Positions 23,511 through 34,847 of a DNA stretch of 64,000 nucleotides are shown here, piece after piece; the stretch's first letter is position 1, and each line of letters begins with the position of its first letter. The stretch covers positions 248,001-312,000 of the forward strand of contig CAJNDS010002518.1 in assembly GCA_905221605.1 (NCBI GenBank), read 5' to 3'. A program made the position numbers and the translations under genes. The stretch comes from Symbiodinium natans. Its lineage: Eukaryota; Sar; Dinophyceae; Suessiales; Symbiodiniaceae. The notes beneath the pieces were generated by a model. It did no database searches, was not told the origin of the DNA, and worked only from the letters and a program-made list of their open reading frames with translations.

Positions 23511-24521
23511 ATGGGAACATCCAAGAAGAAGGCGGTGGTTACCCCAAAGAAGCCGAAGAAGAAGAGGGAGAAGAAACGAGAAACAGACAGCCCGAGCGAA
23601 GAGCATCGGGAAGTCTCCGTAACCCTCAATGAACACACATACACGGGGTATGTGAAGACAAATAGCATCGGGAAAAGATATTTCGATGGTGTGACTGCGA
23701 AGTACCAGTGGAAGAATGGCACCCAATACGATGGGCCATTTGTACAAAGCGATATACAGGGCCACGGCAAGTACACATGGCCGGATGGCTCGTCATATCA
23801 GGGACACCTCCTGAATGGAAGGCGACACGGACATGGGGTCTTCCTTGCTGCAGATGGTGTGACCAAGTACGAAGGTCAGTGGCAAAATGGCAAGAGGCAT
23901 GGCCAGGGACGGCTGGTCTATGACCGGGCCGGTGAATCCTTCTACGAGGGGGAGTGGCAGGACGGCTGCAAGCATGGGCACGGGCGGCAAGTCTGGCCCA
24001 GCAAGAACACGTACGAAGGGAACTGGGAGCAGGGCCGTATACATGGCTTCGGAACAATGACCTGGTCCGAAAACGGACAGCTGGAGTGCTACACTGGTGA
24101 GTGGGCATATGACATGCCTGAGGGCCACGGGAAGTACACGTGGCATGTCCGAGACGACGGGAGGGAAGGTGTTATTGGCAAGGAGATGCCATCTCAGCAG
24201 TTGAACAACAGCTTTGAGGGCAAATGGCAAAAGGGACTCAGGTCTGGCTATGGAACTTTCAACTTTGCGAGTGGCGCCCAGTACCAAGGTCAATGGACCG
24301 AGAACCTTAAGCATGGCGATGGGCGATACACCTACGAAGATGGCCGGGTGTACACGGGAGAGTTCGTCATGGACAACATGGCCACCGCCAGTACGGCGAG
24401 TACTGACACCCCAGAGACTGGATTGCTTTTCAGGTACAGTAAATTACATAAGAGGGTTATGTTAGCGAACAATCGGCCTTTCTATATTGCTATTTCTAGC
24501 TCAGATCAAGTTCCCCCTTAA
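23511..24521 (+). CDS. MORN-repeat protein, first large exon of a radial spoke head 10B-like gene
   Basis: The open frame starts at an ATG and begins with a very basic leader (lysine-rich, about residues 5-25). From about residue 60 it contains eight to nine MORN repeats of the form YxGxWxxGxxHGxG. Clear units begin YDGPF, YQGHL, YEGQW, YEGEW, YEGNW, YTGEW, FEGKW, YQGQW and YTGEF. MORN arrays plus the conserved downstream exons (24561 onward) match the layout of radial spoke head protein 10 homolog B, an axonemal protein of motile flagella. The last ~35 codons after YTGEFVMDNM lose MORN character, so the true exon probably ends near 24390 and the frame then runs into an intron that carries telomere-like repeats. 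The MORN assignment is seen directly. The RSPH10B identity is inferred from the combination with the downstream exons. Other MORN proteins would be the alternative. Confidence 0.85.
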   Translation: MGTSKKKAVVTPKKPKKKREKKRETDSPSEEHREVSVTLNEHTYTGYVKTNSIGKRYFDGVTAKYQWKNGTQYDGPFVQSDIQGHGKYTWPDGSSYQGHLLNGRRHGHGVFLAADGVTKYEGQWQNGKRHGQGRLVYDRAGESFYEGEWQDGCKHGHGRQVWPSKNTYEGNWEQGRIHGFGTMTWSENGQLECYTGEWAYDMPEGHGKYTWHVRDDGREGVIGKEMPSQQLNNSFEGKWQKGLRSGYGTFNFASGAQYQGQWTENLKHGDGRYTYEDGRVYTGEFVMDNMATASTASTDTPETGLLFRYSKLHKRVMLANNRPFYIAISSSDQVPP

Positions 24522-24560
24522 CCCTAAATCCTAAACCCTAAGCCCTAAGAAGCAGCCCAG

Positions 24561-26017
24561 GAGGAATCGACCCAGGCACTGAATGTCGGCGGAGCCGAGA
24601 ACCCAGTGAGGCGGTGCGTGGATGTTGGCGACCTCATGGGCTGCCGTGATTCAATGCCTGGTTTCACATGGAAATCACCCTATACGCTAGGGTTTCGGGT
24701 TCAGGGTTCAGGGTTTAGGGTTTGGGGTTCAACTTGTCTAACCTTGAAAGTTTTAAACCATGGGATTGGTCCCTATAACTTAGAGCTCACCCTCATAGCT
24801 CACAGAAGGGCAGGGCATCGGATGTAGCAGCCACTCCGCAAGCCCAGGCTTCTGCCTTCCAAACGACCGGGCGATCACGGACCCCACCGAGCTGACCGGT
24901 TACACAGACCCCACAGAGGTCTTCCGGGAGATCTACAACATCCTGCTGCGGCATCTGGGGGACATCAAGACACTTTCCTGCACAGGGCTTGGAAGGATCG
25001 AGAAACCTGGGCTATCATTTTTAATGAAGCAACTCCGAGACCGAGCATTCGCTAGGCCCTGTCACTCGGCTAGGCCCCTCACAACCAGACAACTCAGCAA
25101 GCATGATGACCGAGGAAGGTCTATGCCAAAGTGCGGAGAATCATCCAGAGGAGTGGCGACGACCCCTGGGTCATGTATGCCTTCCAGCTTTGGATTCTCA
25201 TCCGAGACTCTGGGATGCTGACGCCCGAATGTACGCTGAGCCGGGTAAGCCGGCACATCATGTCCGGTTCCAGGCGGCATGGGGAGGCATTCCATGAGGA
25301 CTTGCAGGACCTCCGGCCCCTGACGCCCAGGAGCCTGGGGGAGTTCCAGAACAGCGAATTGTATAGTTTGATGCCGCTGCCACGTGAACCGGAAGACAAC
25401 CCGCTTTTCGCAGGCCATCTGTGCCGAGTTCCCGAAGCGCCAAGCCGGGTACCCAGATGGAGCAGATCTCGCGGTGCCTCAGCAGTAAACCCAACGCCTT
25501 GAACCGCAGGCAGACCAAAGAAATCCAGGACGCCGGGGCCGAAGCAGGACTTCCACATTGTTGCACCAAACAACTAGACCCAAGCCCAGGGTCTTTGCTT
25601 GCACATGATGCTGCGTTCGGTCGGCCCACACTCTGCAGGACAGGCTGAAGAGGCAGCTGCTCCATTTTTGAGTTCGGAGCCTCGCGACATGTGGGCAATT
25701 GCACGAGTAGCCCATGCTGGCAGGTGTTGGAGGAGGAAGAGGAGGAGTATGAAGATGAAGAGGACGAGGCAAACACATACTACATGTAAGACAGTCGTTT
25801 CTTCTTGAGCTGCCTTTGAGGTGAGCGTATGTCAGCATGTGTTAGCAACTGGTCTTGACAGGATGAGGATGAAAACGATAATGAAGACGGTGATGATGCT
25901 GATGAGAGAATCAGCGCACGACACTCCCGAACCAGCAGAGCGAGCAGACGCAGCCGAGCCAGTCGCATGAGCCGAGGTGGGCCGGGGGCGGGGAGATGGG
26001 AGTGCTTGGGTCAGTAG
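24561..26017 (+). CDS. Downstream exons of the RSPH10B-like gene
   Basis: Five coding blocks follow the MORN exon. (a) From 24561, after AGCCCAG, an in-frame block contains ENPVRRCVDVGDLM. (b) From 24848, after GCCCAG, a block contains TEVFREIYNILLRHLGDIKT. (c) From about 25119 a block contains RRIIQRSGDDPWVMYAFQLW and reads on to about 25410. (d) 25724-25768 is an almost purely acidic block (EEEEEEYEDEEDE). (e) 25862-26017 continues it (DEDENDNEDGDDAD), then becomes arginine/serine-rich and stops at TAG. Blocks b and c resemble the region C-terminal to the MORN repeats in RSPH10B proteins, from memory of the family. The d/e junction fits a 93-nt GC-AG intron. The donor after block b is unresolved, and there may be a further block near 25440-25560 (frame with QISRCLSSKPNALNRRQTK). 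Exon borders are inferred. Confidence 0.68.
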
Positions 26018-26464
26018 AGCAGACTAGGACGAGGGTCGTCATTGCCAACAGTGGCACAAGGGTCGCGTCCTTCCATTTCCGTGCAGGCTCCAATCGCACT
26101 GGGGACCCGCCGCGCCTAGACCGGCGGCCTACCCTCCAGTCCATGGGAACCAGGCTCCAAGGGTGTTTCGGATCGCCTCAGTAGCAAAAGGTGGCATCCG
26201 GCGGGTTCATTCTAAATCAGGGCGTTTGTGTCTTTTCTAATTTGGCGCCCCTCCACCCTGCCATCCCCCACTGTGTAGCTCAGAGTACGACTGCGCTGCA
26301 GGCAGTTTGGGTCCTCGGGTCCGATGGACTTCTTCTTTGATCAGAGCAAGCGGGGGATCCTGGTACTCAGCGCAAGTTAGGGAAACGTATGTGATATAGG
26401 GACTTCCTTACGTGATCTAGGAGTCTTCCTTAGACTGCATGTGGCATCCTTGAGCCCTGAACCC

Positions 26465-26758
26465 CTTAAGCCCCTTCTCAAACCTTAACCCTCGCACCCT
26501 AAACTAGGGTTCAGTGTTTCCTAAACCCTAAGGCCCTAAACCCTAAACCGTAAACCTAAACCCTACACCCTAAACCCTAATCCCTAAACCCTAAACCCTG
26601 AACCCTTTGAAAATGAACTTGGGCATCCTTGTAGCGTGTGGCTCAGGTTCTGGCGGTTGGGCGACGCCGAAGCCTCCGCGAAGCTTGTGGATGTGTCCAA
26701 GCGAGTTTAAGGTTTTCTGGCCTTTAGGGTTTCGGGTTTAGGGATTAGGGTTTAGGGT
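26465..26758. repeat. CCCTAAA tract and facing TTTAGGG tract
   Basis: Decayed to perfect CCCTAAA at 26465-26606, then a 120-bp spacer and TTTCGGG/TTTAGGG at 26727-26758. Confidence 0.88.
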
Positions 26759-27136
26759 GCCCAAAATACCCCACGATAAGATACCCTGTAGGCCCTTACT
26801 TGCAGGGCTGCTGGAGGGTTTAAGATGCTTTTACCTAAACACCACATCCCAAACCTCACATCCTATATACCATGCGCATCCTTATGAAGGGTTTTGGGAG
26901 ATTTCAGATCCCCTCATTGGATTTTCGAGGATCTCCTCTACGAATATGTTTCGGAGGGTCCAAAGGATGCCCATTTCCACCCCTGTCGTCCCCAAACCGT
27001 TACTAACCCGCAGAGAAGTACGTATAGTAGAACGAAAGCAGGAGAGTGCTTGTTTTTTTTGTTTAAGTGCTGAGCCCTCAGGGACCCTGAAGCCTAATCT
27101 CAGCCTGCTGGGGCTTTCAGGACACTTCCCAGACCC

Positions 27137-27210
27137 CAGGGTTTAGGGCTTAGGGTTTAGGGTTCAGGGTTCAGGGTTTAGGGTTTAGGGTTTAGGGTTT
27201 AGGGTTTAAG
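27137..27210. repeat. Telomere-like tract, TTTAGGG
   Basis: About ten units with GCTTAGGG and TTCAGGG variants. Confidence 0.93.
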
Positions 27211-27291
27211 GGAATGACGACTGGCAAGAGCTGCAGACTCAAGCAATTGTCATTGAGCGAAGTCCAAAGCATCCACAGCTAACCACTGAAC

Positions 27292-27720
27292 CCTCAAACC
27301 TAAACCCGAAAAGCCCAAGCCCAAGGCACAAAAACCCTAAAACCCTAAGCCCCTAAACCCCAAAAGTCCCCAAACCCCTAAAACCCTCAGACCCGAAAGC
27401 CCCCAAACCCCTAAACCCCTAAAGCCTTGAACCCCCAAACCCCGAAAACCCTAAACCCCCAAACCCCTAAAACCCTAAAATCCCTCAAAAACCAAAGCCC
27501 CCCAAACCTCTAAAAACCAAAAACCTGAGACCCTAAAACCCGAAAACCCTAAACCCCCAAACCCCGAAAACCCTCAAAACCCTAAGACCCTAAACCCTAA
27601 AACCCTAAACCCCTATTTGCTAAAACCCCCCAAAAACCCCCCAGAACCCTAAAACCCCTAGAAGCCTAAGAACCCTGAGACCCTAAACCCCCTAGAAAAA
27701 ACCGCAAACCCTAAGCTCCC
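27292..27720. repeat. Long decayed telomere-like tract, CCCTAAAA/CCCCAAA/CCCGAAA
   Basis: About 430 bp of almost nothing but degenerate units with irregular 7-9 base spacing. It is the longest telomere-derived stretch in the window. Confidence 0.9.
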
Positions 27721-27779
27721 CGAGGTGCACTCGCCGACGACAACATTCATGCGGCTGGCTGGCAATGGAGACAAGAAAT

Positions 27780-27873
27780 GGGTTTAGGGTTTAGGGTTTA
27801 GGGTTTAGGGTTTAGGGTTTAGGGTTTAGGGTTTAGGGTTTAGGGTTTAGGGTTTAGGGTTTAGGGTTTAGGG
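27780..27873. repeat. Telomere-like tract, 13 perfect TTTAGGG
   Basis: Uninterrupted, facing the decayed CCCTAAAA tract across 60 bp. The contrast in decay suggests different ages. Confidence 0.97.
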
Positions 27874-28253
27874 GGGCGCAGTTCAGAGTTCGGAGACTTT
27901 GCATCGTCGTCCCTTATGGTAGGGTCTTCGAGTAGGGCTTCAGGGCTTAGGGTTTAAGGCTTTAGGGCTAAGTGCCAAACAAAGATGTGCCAGGTTCCGC
28001 CATTTCCTCGAGGCCCTGGTCAGGATGGCTCCTGCGGCCTACCCTGAGAATCAGGCAGGATACAGGATGTTTGGGGGGGGGGGGGGGGTGTGGGTCCTCT
28101 TTCAGCTGAGCGTAACCTGATATTTGGCAAGTTACAGGGCCACATCTTAGGGAGATCATACGTGGTATCCTCTGTGGGGGCACACAGAAGGGACCACATG
28201 ACGGAGAGCTAAATCTAGAAGCCCCACTACCACTAAGCCCTCAACCCTCTATT

Positions 28254-28337
28254 CTTTCAGTCCTTAATATGGATTGTACTGTAGTTCTCTCGATTACGAT
28301 CCCAATTCAGGCTGTTAGTCTAAGGGGGAACATCCCA
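28254..28337. mobile_element. Family 3 degraded copy
   Basis: Only the right end, CTAAGGGGGAACATCCCAA, is clear; the left end is decayed. Confidence 0.5.
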
Positions 28338-28341
28338 ACCT

Positions 28342-28625
28342 TAAAACCCTAAATTCTTAAACCTTAAACCTTAAAGCCCAAACCCTAAACCCTAAACCCT
28401 AAACCCTAAACCCTAAACCCTAAACCCTAAACCCTAAACCCTAAACCCTAAACCCTAAACCCTAAACCCTAAACCCTAAAACTCTAAAACCCTAAAACCC
28501 TAAAACCCTAAAACCCTAAAACCCTAAAACCCTAAACCCTAAAACCCTAAAACCCTAAAACCCTAAAACCCTAAAACCCTAAAACCCTAAAACCCTAAAA
28601 CCCTAAAACCCTAAAACCCTAAACC
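28342..28625. repeat. CCCTAAA array switching to CCCTAAAA array
   Basis: About 14 perfect 7-mers, then one ACTCTAAA, then about 17 copies of the 8-mer CCCTAAAA with one 7-mer inside. Confidence 0.97.
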
Positions 28626-28852
28626 GCAACCTTTTTTTCGTGCTCGTGTGGTCAGGGCCTCGAGTCGATGCTCAAGTCGCTTCTTCGTGAGCGCATCTTG
28701 CCGAAGGCCACCATCCGCGTTAATCTGATTATGTTTTTTCGTATTACCATGAGTATTATTAGTATTATTATTACAGTTACTATTATTATTATTGTCATTC
28801 CTAGCATTGTGATCATTATGATTTTCTGATTTTTTCGGTTGATGTTTTTTGC

Positions 28853-29427
<575 letters not shown>

Positions 29428-29527
29428 GTGACACGCTCTTAACTGATCATGGTATTTTCTGCTGTTTTTTCACTTTTTCTATCGTTTTCTCCTGTTTTTT
29501 CTCCGTTTTGGCGGGGTTGGGGGGGGG

Positions 29528-29655
29528 TAATTACGTGCTGTGCTTTGTGCACACATGACCACGCTCAGGGGTTGGGGGGGGGGGGGGGTAATTACGTGCT
29601 GTGCTTTGTGCACACATGGGGGTCGTGCTGTGCTTTGTGCACACATGACCACGCT
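29528..29655. repeat. Three copies of a GTGCTTTGTGCACACATG motif with G runs
   Basis: The motif CTGTGCTTTGTGCACACATG occurs three times. The first two are preceded by G runs and GGTAATTACGTG; two are followed by ACCACGCT. Confidence 0.9.
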
Positions 29656-29697
29656 GTCTACTGTTTTCCTCTGTTTTTTTGGTTGGTTTAGGGGCTA

Positions 29698-30060
29698 GAC
29701 CTTTTGGGCTCACAGTGGGGGTTTGGGGCTCGAGGGTAGCGATCTTTTGGGGTTTTTGGGGATTTAGGGCTTAGGGCTTAAGGGCAAGACCTTTTGGGCT
29801 CACAGTGGAGGGTTTCGGGTTTGGGGCTTCAGGGTAGAGATCTTTTGGGGTTTTTTTGGGAGCCTTTTGAGCTTCGACTGGAGATATGGGGTTTGGGGCT
29901 TCAGGCTCCAGATCTTTTGTGTTTTTTTCTTTGGGATTTGGGGTTTAGGGTTCAAGGGCAAGACCTGATTTGGGGTTGAGATTTTAAGGGTGCACGACTC
30001 TTGGGCTTGCTTCAGGTTTTGGGGTTTCGGATTTCAGGGTGCACGACTGTTCGGCTTGCT
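29698..30060. repeat. Degenerate ~90-110 bp G/T-rich repeats
   Basis: GACCTTTTGGGCTCACAGTG occurs twice and GATCTTTTGGGGTTTTT with GGGGCTTCAGG recurs three times. GGGTGCACGACT occurs twice at the right. No gene seen. Confidence 0.8.
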
Positions 30061-30107
30061 GGACGCGTTCGGATTTAAGGACAAGTTTGGCCACATCTTA
30101 AAAAAAC

Positions 30108-30335
30108 CCGCGAAACGCTGTAAATACCGGTGTTTTCCTCTGTGCTGAGAACGCGTCTGCGCGAAGTAGGGCCTGTAATTTACCGTTTTTGAAGCCCGAA
30201 AACACTGTAAATACCGATGTTTTCCTCCTGCGCCTAAAGTAGTTGAAAGTAGTTTCCGGAAATTTTTACACGTCGATTTTTCGTGTCCGTAAACGGACAA
30301 AGCCAGGAAACACCGTAAATACCGAGGTTTTCGTC
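30108..30335. repeat. Three copies of a GTAAATACCG..GTTTTC motif
   Basis: CTGTAAATACCGGTGTTTTC, CTGTAAATACCGATGTTTTC and CCGTAAATACCGAGGTTTTC at spacings of about 88 and 106 bp. Confidence 0.88.
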
Positions 30336-30393
30336 TCTTAACACGAAAATGGCATGCCCCAAAACCCCTGCGATCAATTAAGAACGTGACGCC

Positions 30394-31101
<708 letters not shown>

Positions 31102-31239
31102 GATTAGAAATATTATTGGTAATGGTACTCCAGGGTTGGTATTAGAATTATCTCTGTAAGGTGAAGTCTTATTGCTATTGTTGCAGGCTTAGGGAAGCTT
31201 GGAACTTCTCCTTACATGCCTGCTGTGTGAGGATCAAAG

Positions 31240-31247
31240 CCATTCTT

Positions 31248-31293
<46 letters not shown>

Positions 31294-31345
31294 TCTCTCT
31301 TTCTCTCCCTCTCCCTATTTCTCTCTCTCTCTCTCTCTCTTTGTT
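31240..31345. repeat. CT microsatellite
   Basis: Pyrimidine-only run, mostly CT with a few CCCT and TTT interruptions. Confidence 0.95.
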
Positions 31346-31385
31346 GCGCTCCTGCTTTCCGTCATCTACCCACCCCCGCACACCC

Positions 31386-31519
31386 ACATGCTCGAAGCTC
31401 ATCGTCAGGTGGACCAACCGGTCAGCATCGACTCCTGTGGTGGCATGTCGGCAGTGTTTGCTTCGCCGGATTGGGGCTTCGGGCGGCGATTGAAGCTCGA
31501 TGTGTTTTACAAAAAAGGG
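31386..31519 (+). CDS. Exon-like block upstream of an inverted-repeat element
   Basis: The frame contains EAHRQVDQPVSIDSCGG and then AVFASPDWGFGRRLKLD, ending close to the GGTACAA duplication that flanks the element at 31525-31625. It follows a CT microsatellite. With the block at 31681-31764 it may form one gene split by an element-bearing intron. No family recognised. Confidence 0.35.
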
Positions 31520-31524
31520 TACAA

Positions 31525-31625
31525 GTTGAGACCCCCCTTATACCCATCGTCCTTGGTTTGGATTCTACTACCCTCCCAACTCTAATCCCTCTGAAGCACT
31601 GTTAGTATCGGGGGGAGCATCCCAA
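31525..31625. mobile_element. Family 3 element with exact 7-bp target-site duplication
   Basis: TTGAGACCCCCCTTATAC at the left, GTATCGGGGGGAGCATCCCAA-type end at the right, 101 bp. GGTACAA flanks it exactly (31518-31524 and 31626-31632). Confidence 0.82.
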
Positions 31626-31680
31626 GGTACAAAGCCCCCAAAATCCCCAACTCCTAAGCGCCTCTAAGCCCAAAGCCAGA

Positions 31681-31764
31681 GGCATGTTCGAGTTCTTGGC
31701 AGATGGACAGATTCAGAAGGCCCTGGGCTCAGATATGGACTCTTTGCAGCGATGTTCGGGGTAG
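31681..31764 (+). CDS. Exon-like block ending at a telomere-like tract
   Basis: After AAGCCAGA the frame reads GMFEFLADGQIQKALGSDMD then SLQRCSG and stops at a TAG that lies exactly at the start of a TTTAGGG tract. Composition looks coding. Probably the partner of the block at 31386-31519. Confidence 0.4.
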   Translation, partial: GMFEFLADGQIQKALGSDMDSLQRCSG

Positions 31765-31843
31765 GGTTTAGGGTTTAGGGTTTAGGGTTTAGGGTTTAGG
31801 GTTTAGGGTTTAGGGATGTTTAGGGTTTAGGGTTTAGGGTTTG
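31762..31843. repeat. Telomere-like tract, TTTAGGG
   Basis: About eleven units with one GATGTTTAGGG insertion. Abuts the stop of the exon-like block at 31681-31764. Confidence 0.95.
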
Positions 31844-32866
31844 GGGGCATTTTTAAATCCTTTTGTCTTCACTCTGTGTGTGTGCGTGGCATGGGCCGTG
31901 GACCCGTAGCTGGCAGGTCTTTGCAAACTTTCAGCAGAAGCTCTGGGAAATCTTCAAGGACAACGCGACAGGAGCGGGCCACTTTTTCAGCAGTGCTCTT
32001 CACGTTCATCTTCGCTTCCGTGCGGGGCCTGCAGGATTTGGAGCATACGAGCTGCCTCAGTGGGCGCGCCCCGTGTGTACTTCGTAGTGCTTCTCTCGTG
32101 CGGCGGTGCTTTGGTATAAAGAGGGTTTCCAAACCAGGCTTGAGTAGCTTCGCAGCACTTCCCCATCCTGCCGCCTTTGCGTCTGACAGGCGCACATTCT
32201 AGACTTGATGGAGGAAGAAGGCGCCCTGGCTCCATTCCATATCCATTCGTTCCGCAACTCGGAAACGTTCTCTTGTGCAGGGGAGAACAAGACTTACAAG
32301 CGCCTCACATCTCGCCGGAGCCTCTGTTTGCTTGGCCCAGTCCTCATGGCAACCACCTTTCGTGACGCCAGGCCATTATGGTGGCACTTGCAGACGAGCT
32401 CGGGTCCCAGGATCCTCCATGCTACCCGACATCGCAGCAGCGCGCAACAGCTTCAAGCATCTGCAAGCGTTTCCCAGCATCTCGCAGCCTTTCCATGCAT
32501 GATTGCGAAAGCAGAAGCAGCTGAAAGCATTTCACTGGCTCTGCAGCGTCGCAACTGCTTGGCCTTGAATTGCAGGTGCACGTGCAAGGGCGGATGTGTC
32601 TCACCATCAGGGTAAAGGACGCCTGCTTCATGCAGCTTCCTGCAGTCACCAAGCGCATGTGAAACATGTCAACTTGCCTCATTCCACATGCCATGCTGCC
32701 TCAACACCAGCTTTTGCTCAACGGCACTCACAAGGAACATGATCCGCTATAGCAGTCAATAGCGTGTTCAGCACGGTGGATGTCATGATATCTACTCAGT
32801 GGAGTGCGCATCGAATCAAGATAGCTAGCAGCTGTCGCTAGACATTTCACTTATTTGGGGGAAATC

Positions 32867-34057
32867 ATGGTCAACGGAGCTCGGCGCCTTGTGCTTGCAG
32901 CAGTTCTGGTGCAGGCAGCATTGATATTGGTGGACATTTGCGCCTTCACTCTCCCTGCCAGCAGACTCAGTAGACGCCCTGCTCGCAGCCGCATCTGCTG
33001 TAGAGCCCTGGAGGACTACTGGAAGGTTCTCGGCGTTCCAGCTGGGACGGAAATCAAGGAAGTCAAGAGAGTTTACCGCCGGCGCGCCAAAGAAGAGCAC
33101 CCGGACGTAAACAAGAGCCCCGGCGCGCTGCAGCGTTGGCGGAAGCTCTCGGAGGCTTACGGAAAGCTGATCGACCCGGAGTACCGACGCCAATGGAGCG
33201 CAGAGGAGGCAAGGCGTACGACAGCGGCACGTGAGGAAGCTCGGAGAAGCTCTTCCAGCCCAGGAGCTTCTTCACGAAGGCCAAGCGATGCCCGTGGACC
33301 GTCAACTGCAGGTTTCCAAGGTTTCCCAAAGACAACGGAGACCAAGAAATGGGCAGCGGCTGGCTGGGATGCATTTCAGGACATTCTGCGGCGTGCAGAC
33401 TCACTACGGCAGCCTCGAGCCGGAGGAAGAGACGGCGCTGCCGTCCGTGAGTTCCAAGCTTCACAGGCGGATCTCTCAAAAGCGCAGCAAAAGCTCAAGC
33501 AGCTCAGCTCGGATGAAGCATACTATCTGAACCTCACAGAGTCACACCGACGCAGCGGCCAGAAGAAGGAAGAGCTGCGAAGTGGTCTCAGGACGCAGTG
33601 CCATGTTTGCTTAACGTACTAGCATGGTCAGTTCTCTAAACTCTGGTCCCTTTTGAGTACCCTAAATAATAGGGGCCGCCTTTTAATACGGACCCACATA
33701 ATTTTTCAGAAGTGACCACATCTACCATGACATGACCCATGGGTGGACTCCATGGCCAAAACACGTTAGTGCTCGGTTGGCTTAGAGGTTTTATGAGCTG
33801 CGGCTACGGGTTCCAAAAGTTCCCGGCTTGCTATCGGCTTTTGAAGCTCCAAGGCCCCGCCAACACTTTGATAAGATCTCATTGCTTGCAATACTGAAGC
33901 ATACTTGTTTCTTCGCAAAAAGCTGCACTGCAGTGACGTAATGGCACGTCCGCCTTTCAGGACCCTGGAGATTCGCGAGGAGTTGAAGAAAGTCCGTTCG
34001 CGAATTCGCACCCTGTCAGAACAGGCAGACTACTGGCGCAGTGTAGCCGATGCTTGA
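32867..34057 (+). CDS. J-domain (DnaJ-like) protein with plastid-type leader, two exons
   Basis: Translation from the ATG gives a hydrophobic signal segment (about residues 7-25), then CAF at 25-27 followed by a basic Ser/Arg stretch. That is the shape of a bipartite presequence with a Phe near the signal cleavage site, as in algae with secondary plastids. The J domain spans about residues 49-110 and has an intact HPD tripeptide at 78-80, needed in the family to stimulate Hsp70 ATPase. The rest is charged and helical, probably coiled coil. Exon 1 is taken to end at 33591. A second exon, 33961-34057, follows CCTTTCAG, continues the phase and adds a charged helix ending SVADA before TGA, giving 273 residues. 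Without splicing the frame would stop at 33622. The intron holds a decayed inverted-repeat element. J domain certain; plastid targeting and intron inferred. Confidence 0.85.
33644..33716. mobile_element. Decayed family 1-like element inside the J-domain gene intron
   Basis: TACCCTAAATAATAGGGG and the following TACGGACCCACATAATTTTTC resemble parts of family 1. Assignment is weak. Confidence 0.4.
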
Positions 34058-34272
34058 AAAAGCCGCGGTTTCCATGACTTACTGCCGGGCAGCACGCCCA
34101 TGTTACTCCTTGGCCCAACCGGAAGCCCCTGAACTCTGACCGAAGCCGTCCAAGAGGCATGTATAGGATTGTATAGGGCTCCCATGAAATGCCGGAAGGA
34201 ACTGGACACCCCCTTATAGTCAGAGCTCAGAAGAGATCTCCCCCGAAATCGACTGTTTTGCTTCATGTGCAG

Positions 34273-34344
34273 GACGCATTGCACATCCTGAACAGCGCAG
34301 ACCTGCTGTCAATTGGCAGCGTGCAGCCGCATGCCCGGCCATGA
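34273..34344 (+). CDS. Short terminal exon-like block
   Basis: It follows CATGTGCAG and reads DALHILNSADLLSIGSVQP then HARP and TGA. A 12-copy CCCTAAA tract begins 25 bases later. It could be a terminal exon of a gene starting upstream. No family recognised. Confidence 0.35.
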   Translation, partial: DALHILNSADLLSIGSVQPHARP

Positions 34345-34368
34345 CTTGCGCATGTTGGATTCACTGTC

Positions 34369-34454
34369 CCTAAACCCTAAACCCTAAACCCTAAACCCTA
34401 AACCCTAAACCCTAAACCCTAAACCCTAAACCCTAAACCCTAAACCCTAAACCC
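34369..34454. repeat. Telomere-like tract, 12 CCCTAAA
   Basis: Perfect units. Confidence 0.97.
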
Positions 34455-34626
34455 AGGGACCTTGCACCGCCAAGGTCTTGCATCGACAATTCAACGGGAA
34501 GTGTGCTCGCTGTGCGAGAAGAGCCGATCCCGGCGGAGCCGACCGCCGAGCCCTCCCGGCTTTGTGTTGTCCTTGCTTAGGGTTTAGGCTGGCACTCCGG
34601 TCTTCTAGGTCAATGAAAGAGGGCTT

Positions 34627-34847
34627 AAGGATTAGGGTTCAGGGTTCAGGGTTGAGGGTTTAGGGTTTAGGGTTTAGGAATCGTCATCGTGCCCATCTTA
34701 GAGTTCTGGCCAGGCGGCCGGTGACAACCAGCTCTCCGGGAACGACGCCCATCGAAGAGCTCTCCTCCCTCAAGGGCGCCTTCAATGACATGCCGCGTGG
34801 AGCCTAAGACGGTTTAGGGTTTAGGGTCTAGGGTTTAGGGTTTAGGC
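34627..34847. repeat. Two short TTTAGGG tracts
   Basis: 34627-34678 with TTCAGGG variants and 34811-34847 with a TCTAGGG variant. The second is where the - strand coding candidate ends. Confidence 0.88.

Noticed and set aside
31869-32235. Competing + and - strand frames near 31.9-32.2 kb.
   Set aside because: Both strands give plausible short stretches (FQQKLWEIFKDNATGAG on +, VVLEDFPELLLKVCKDLP on -). I could not decide, so neither is annotated.
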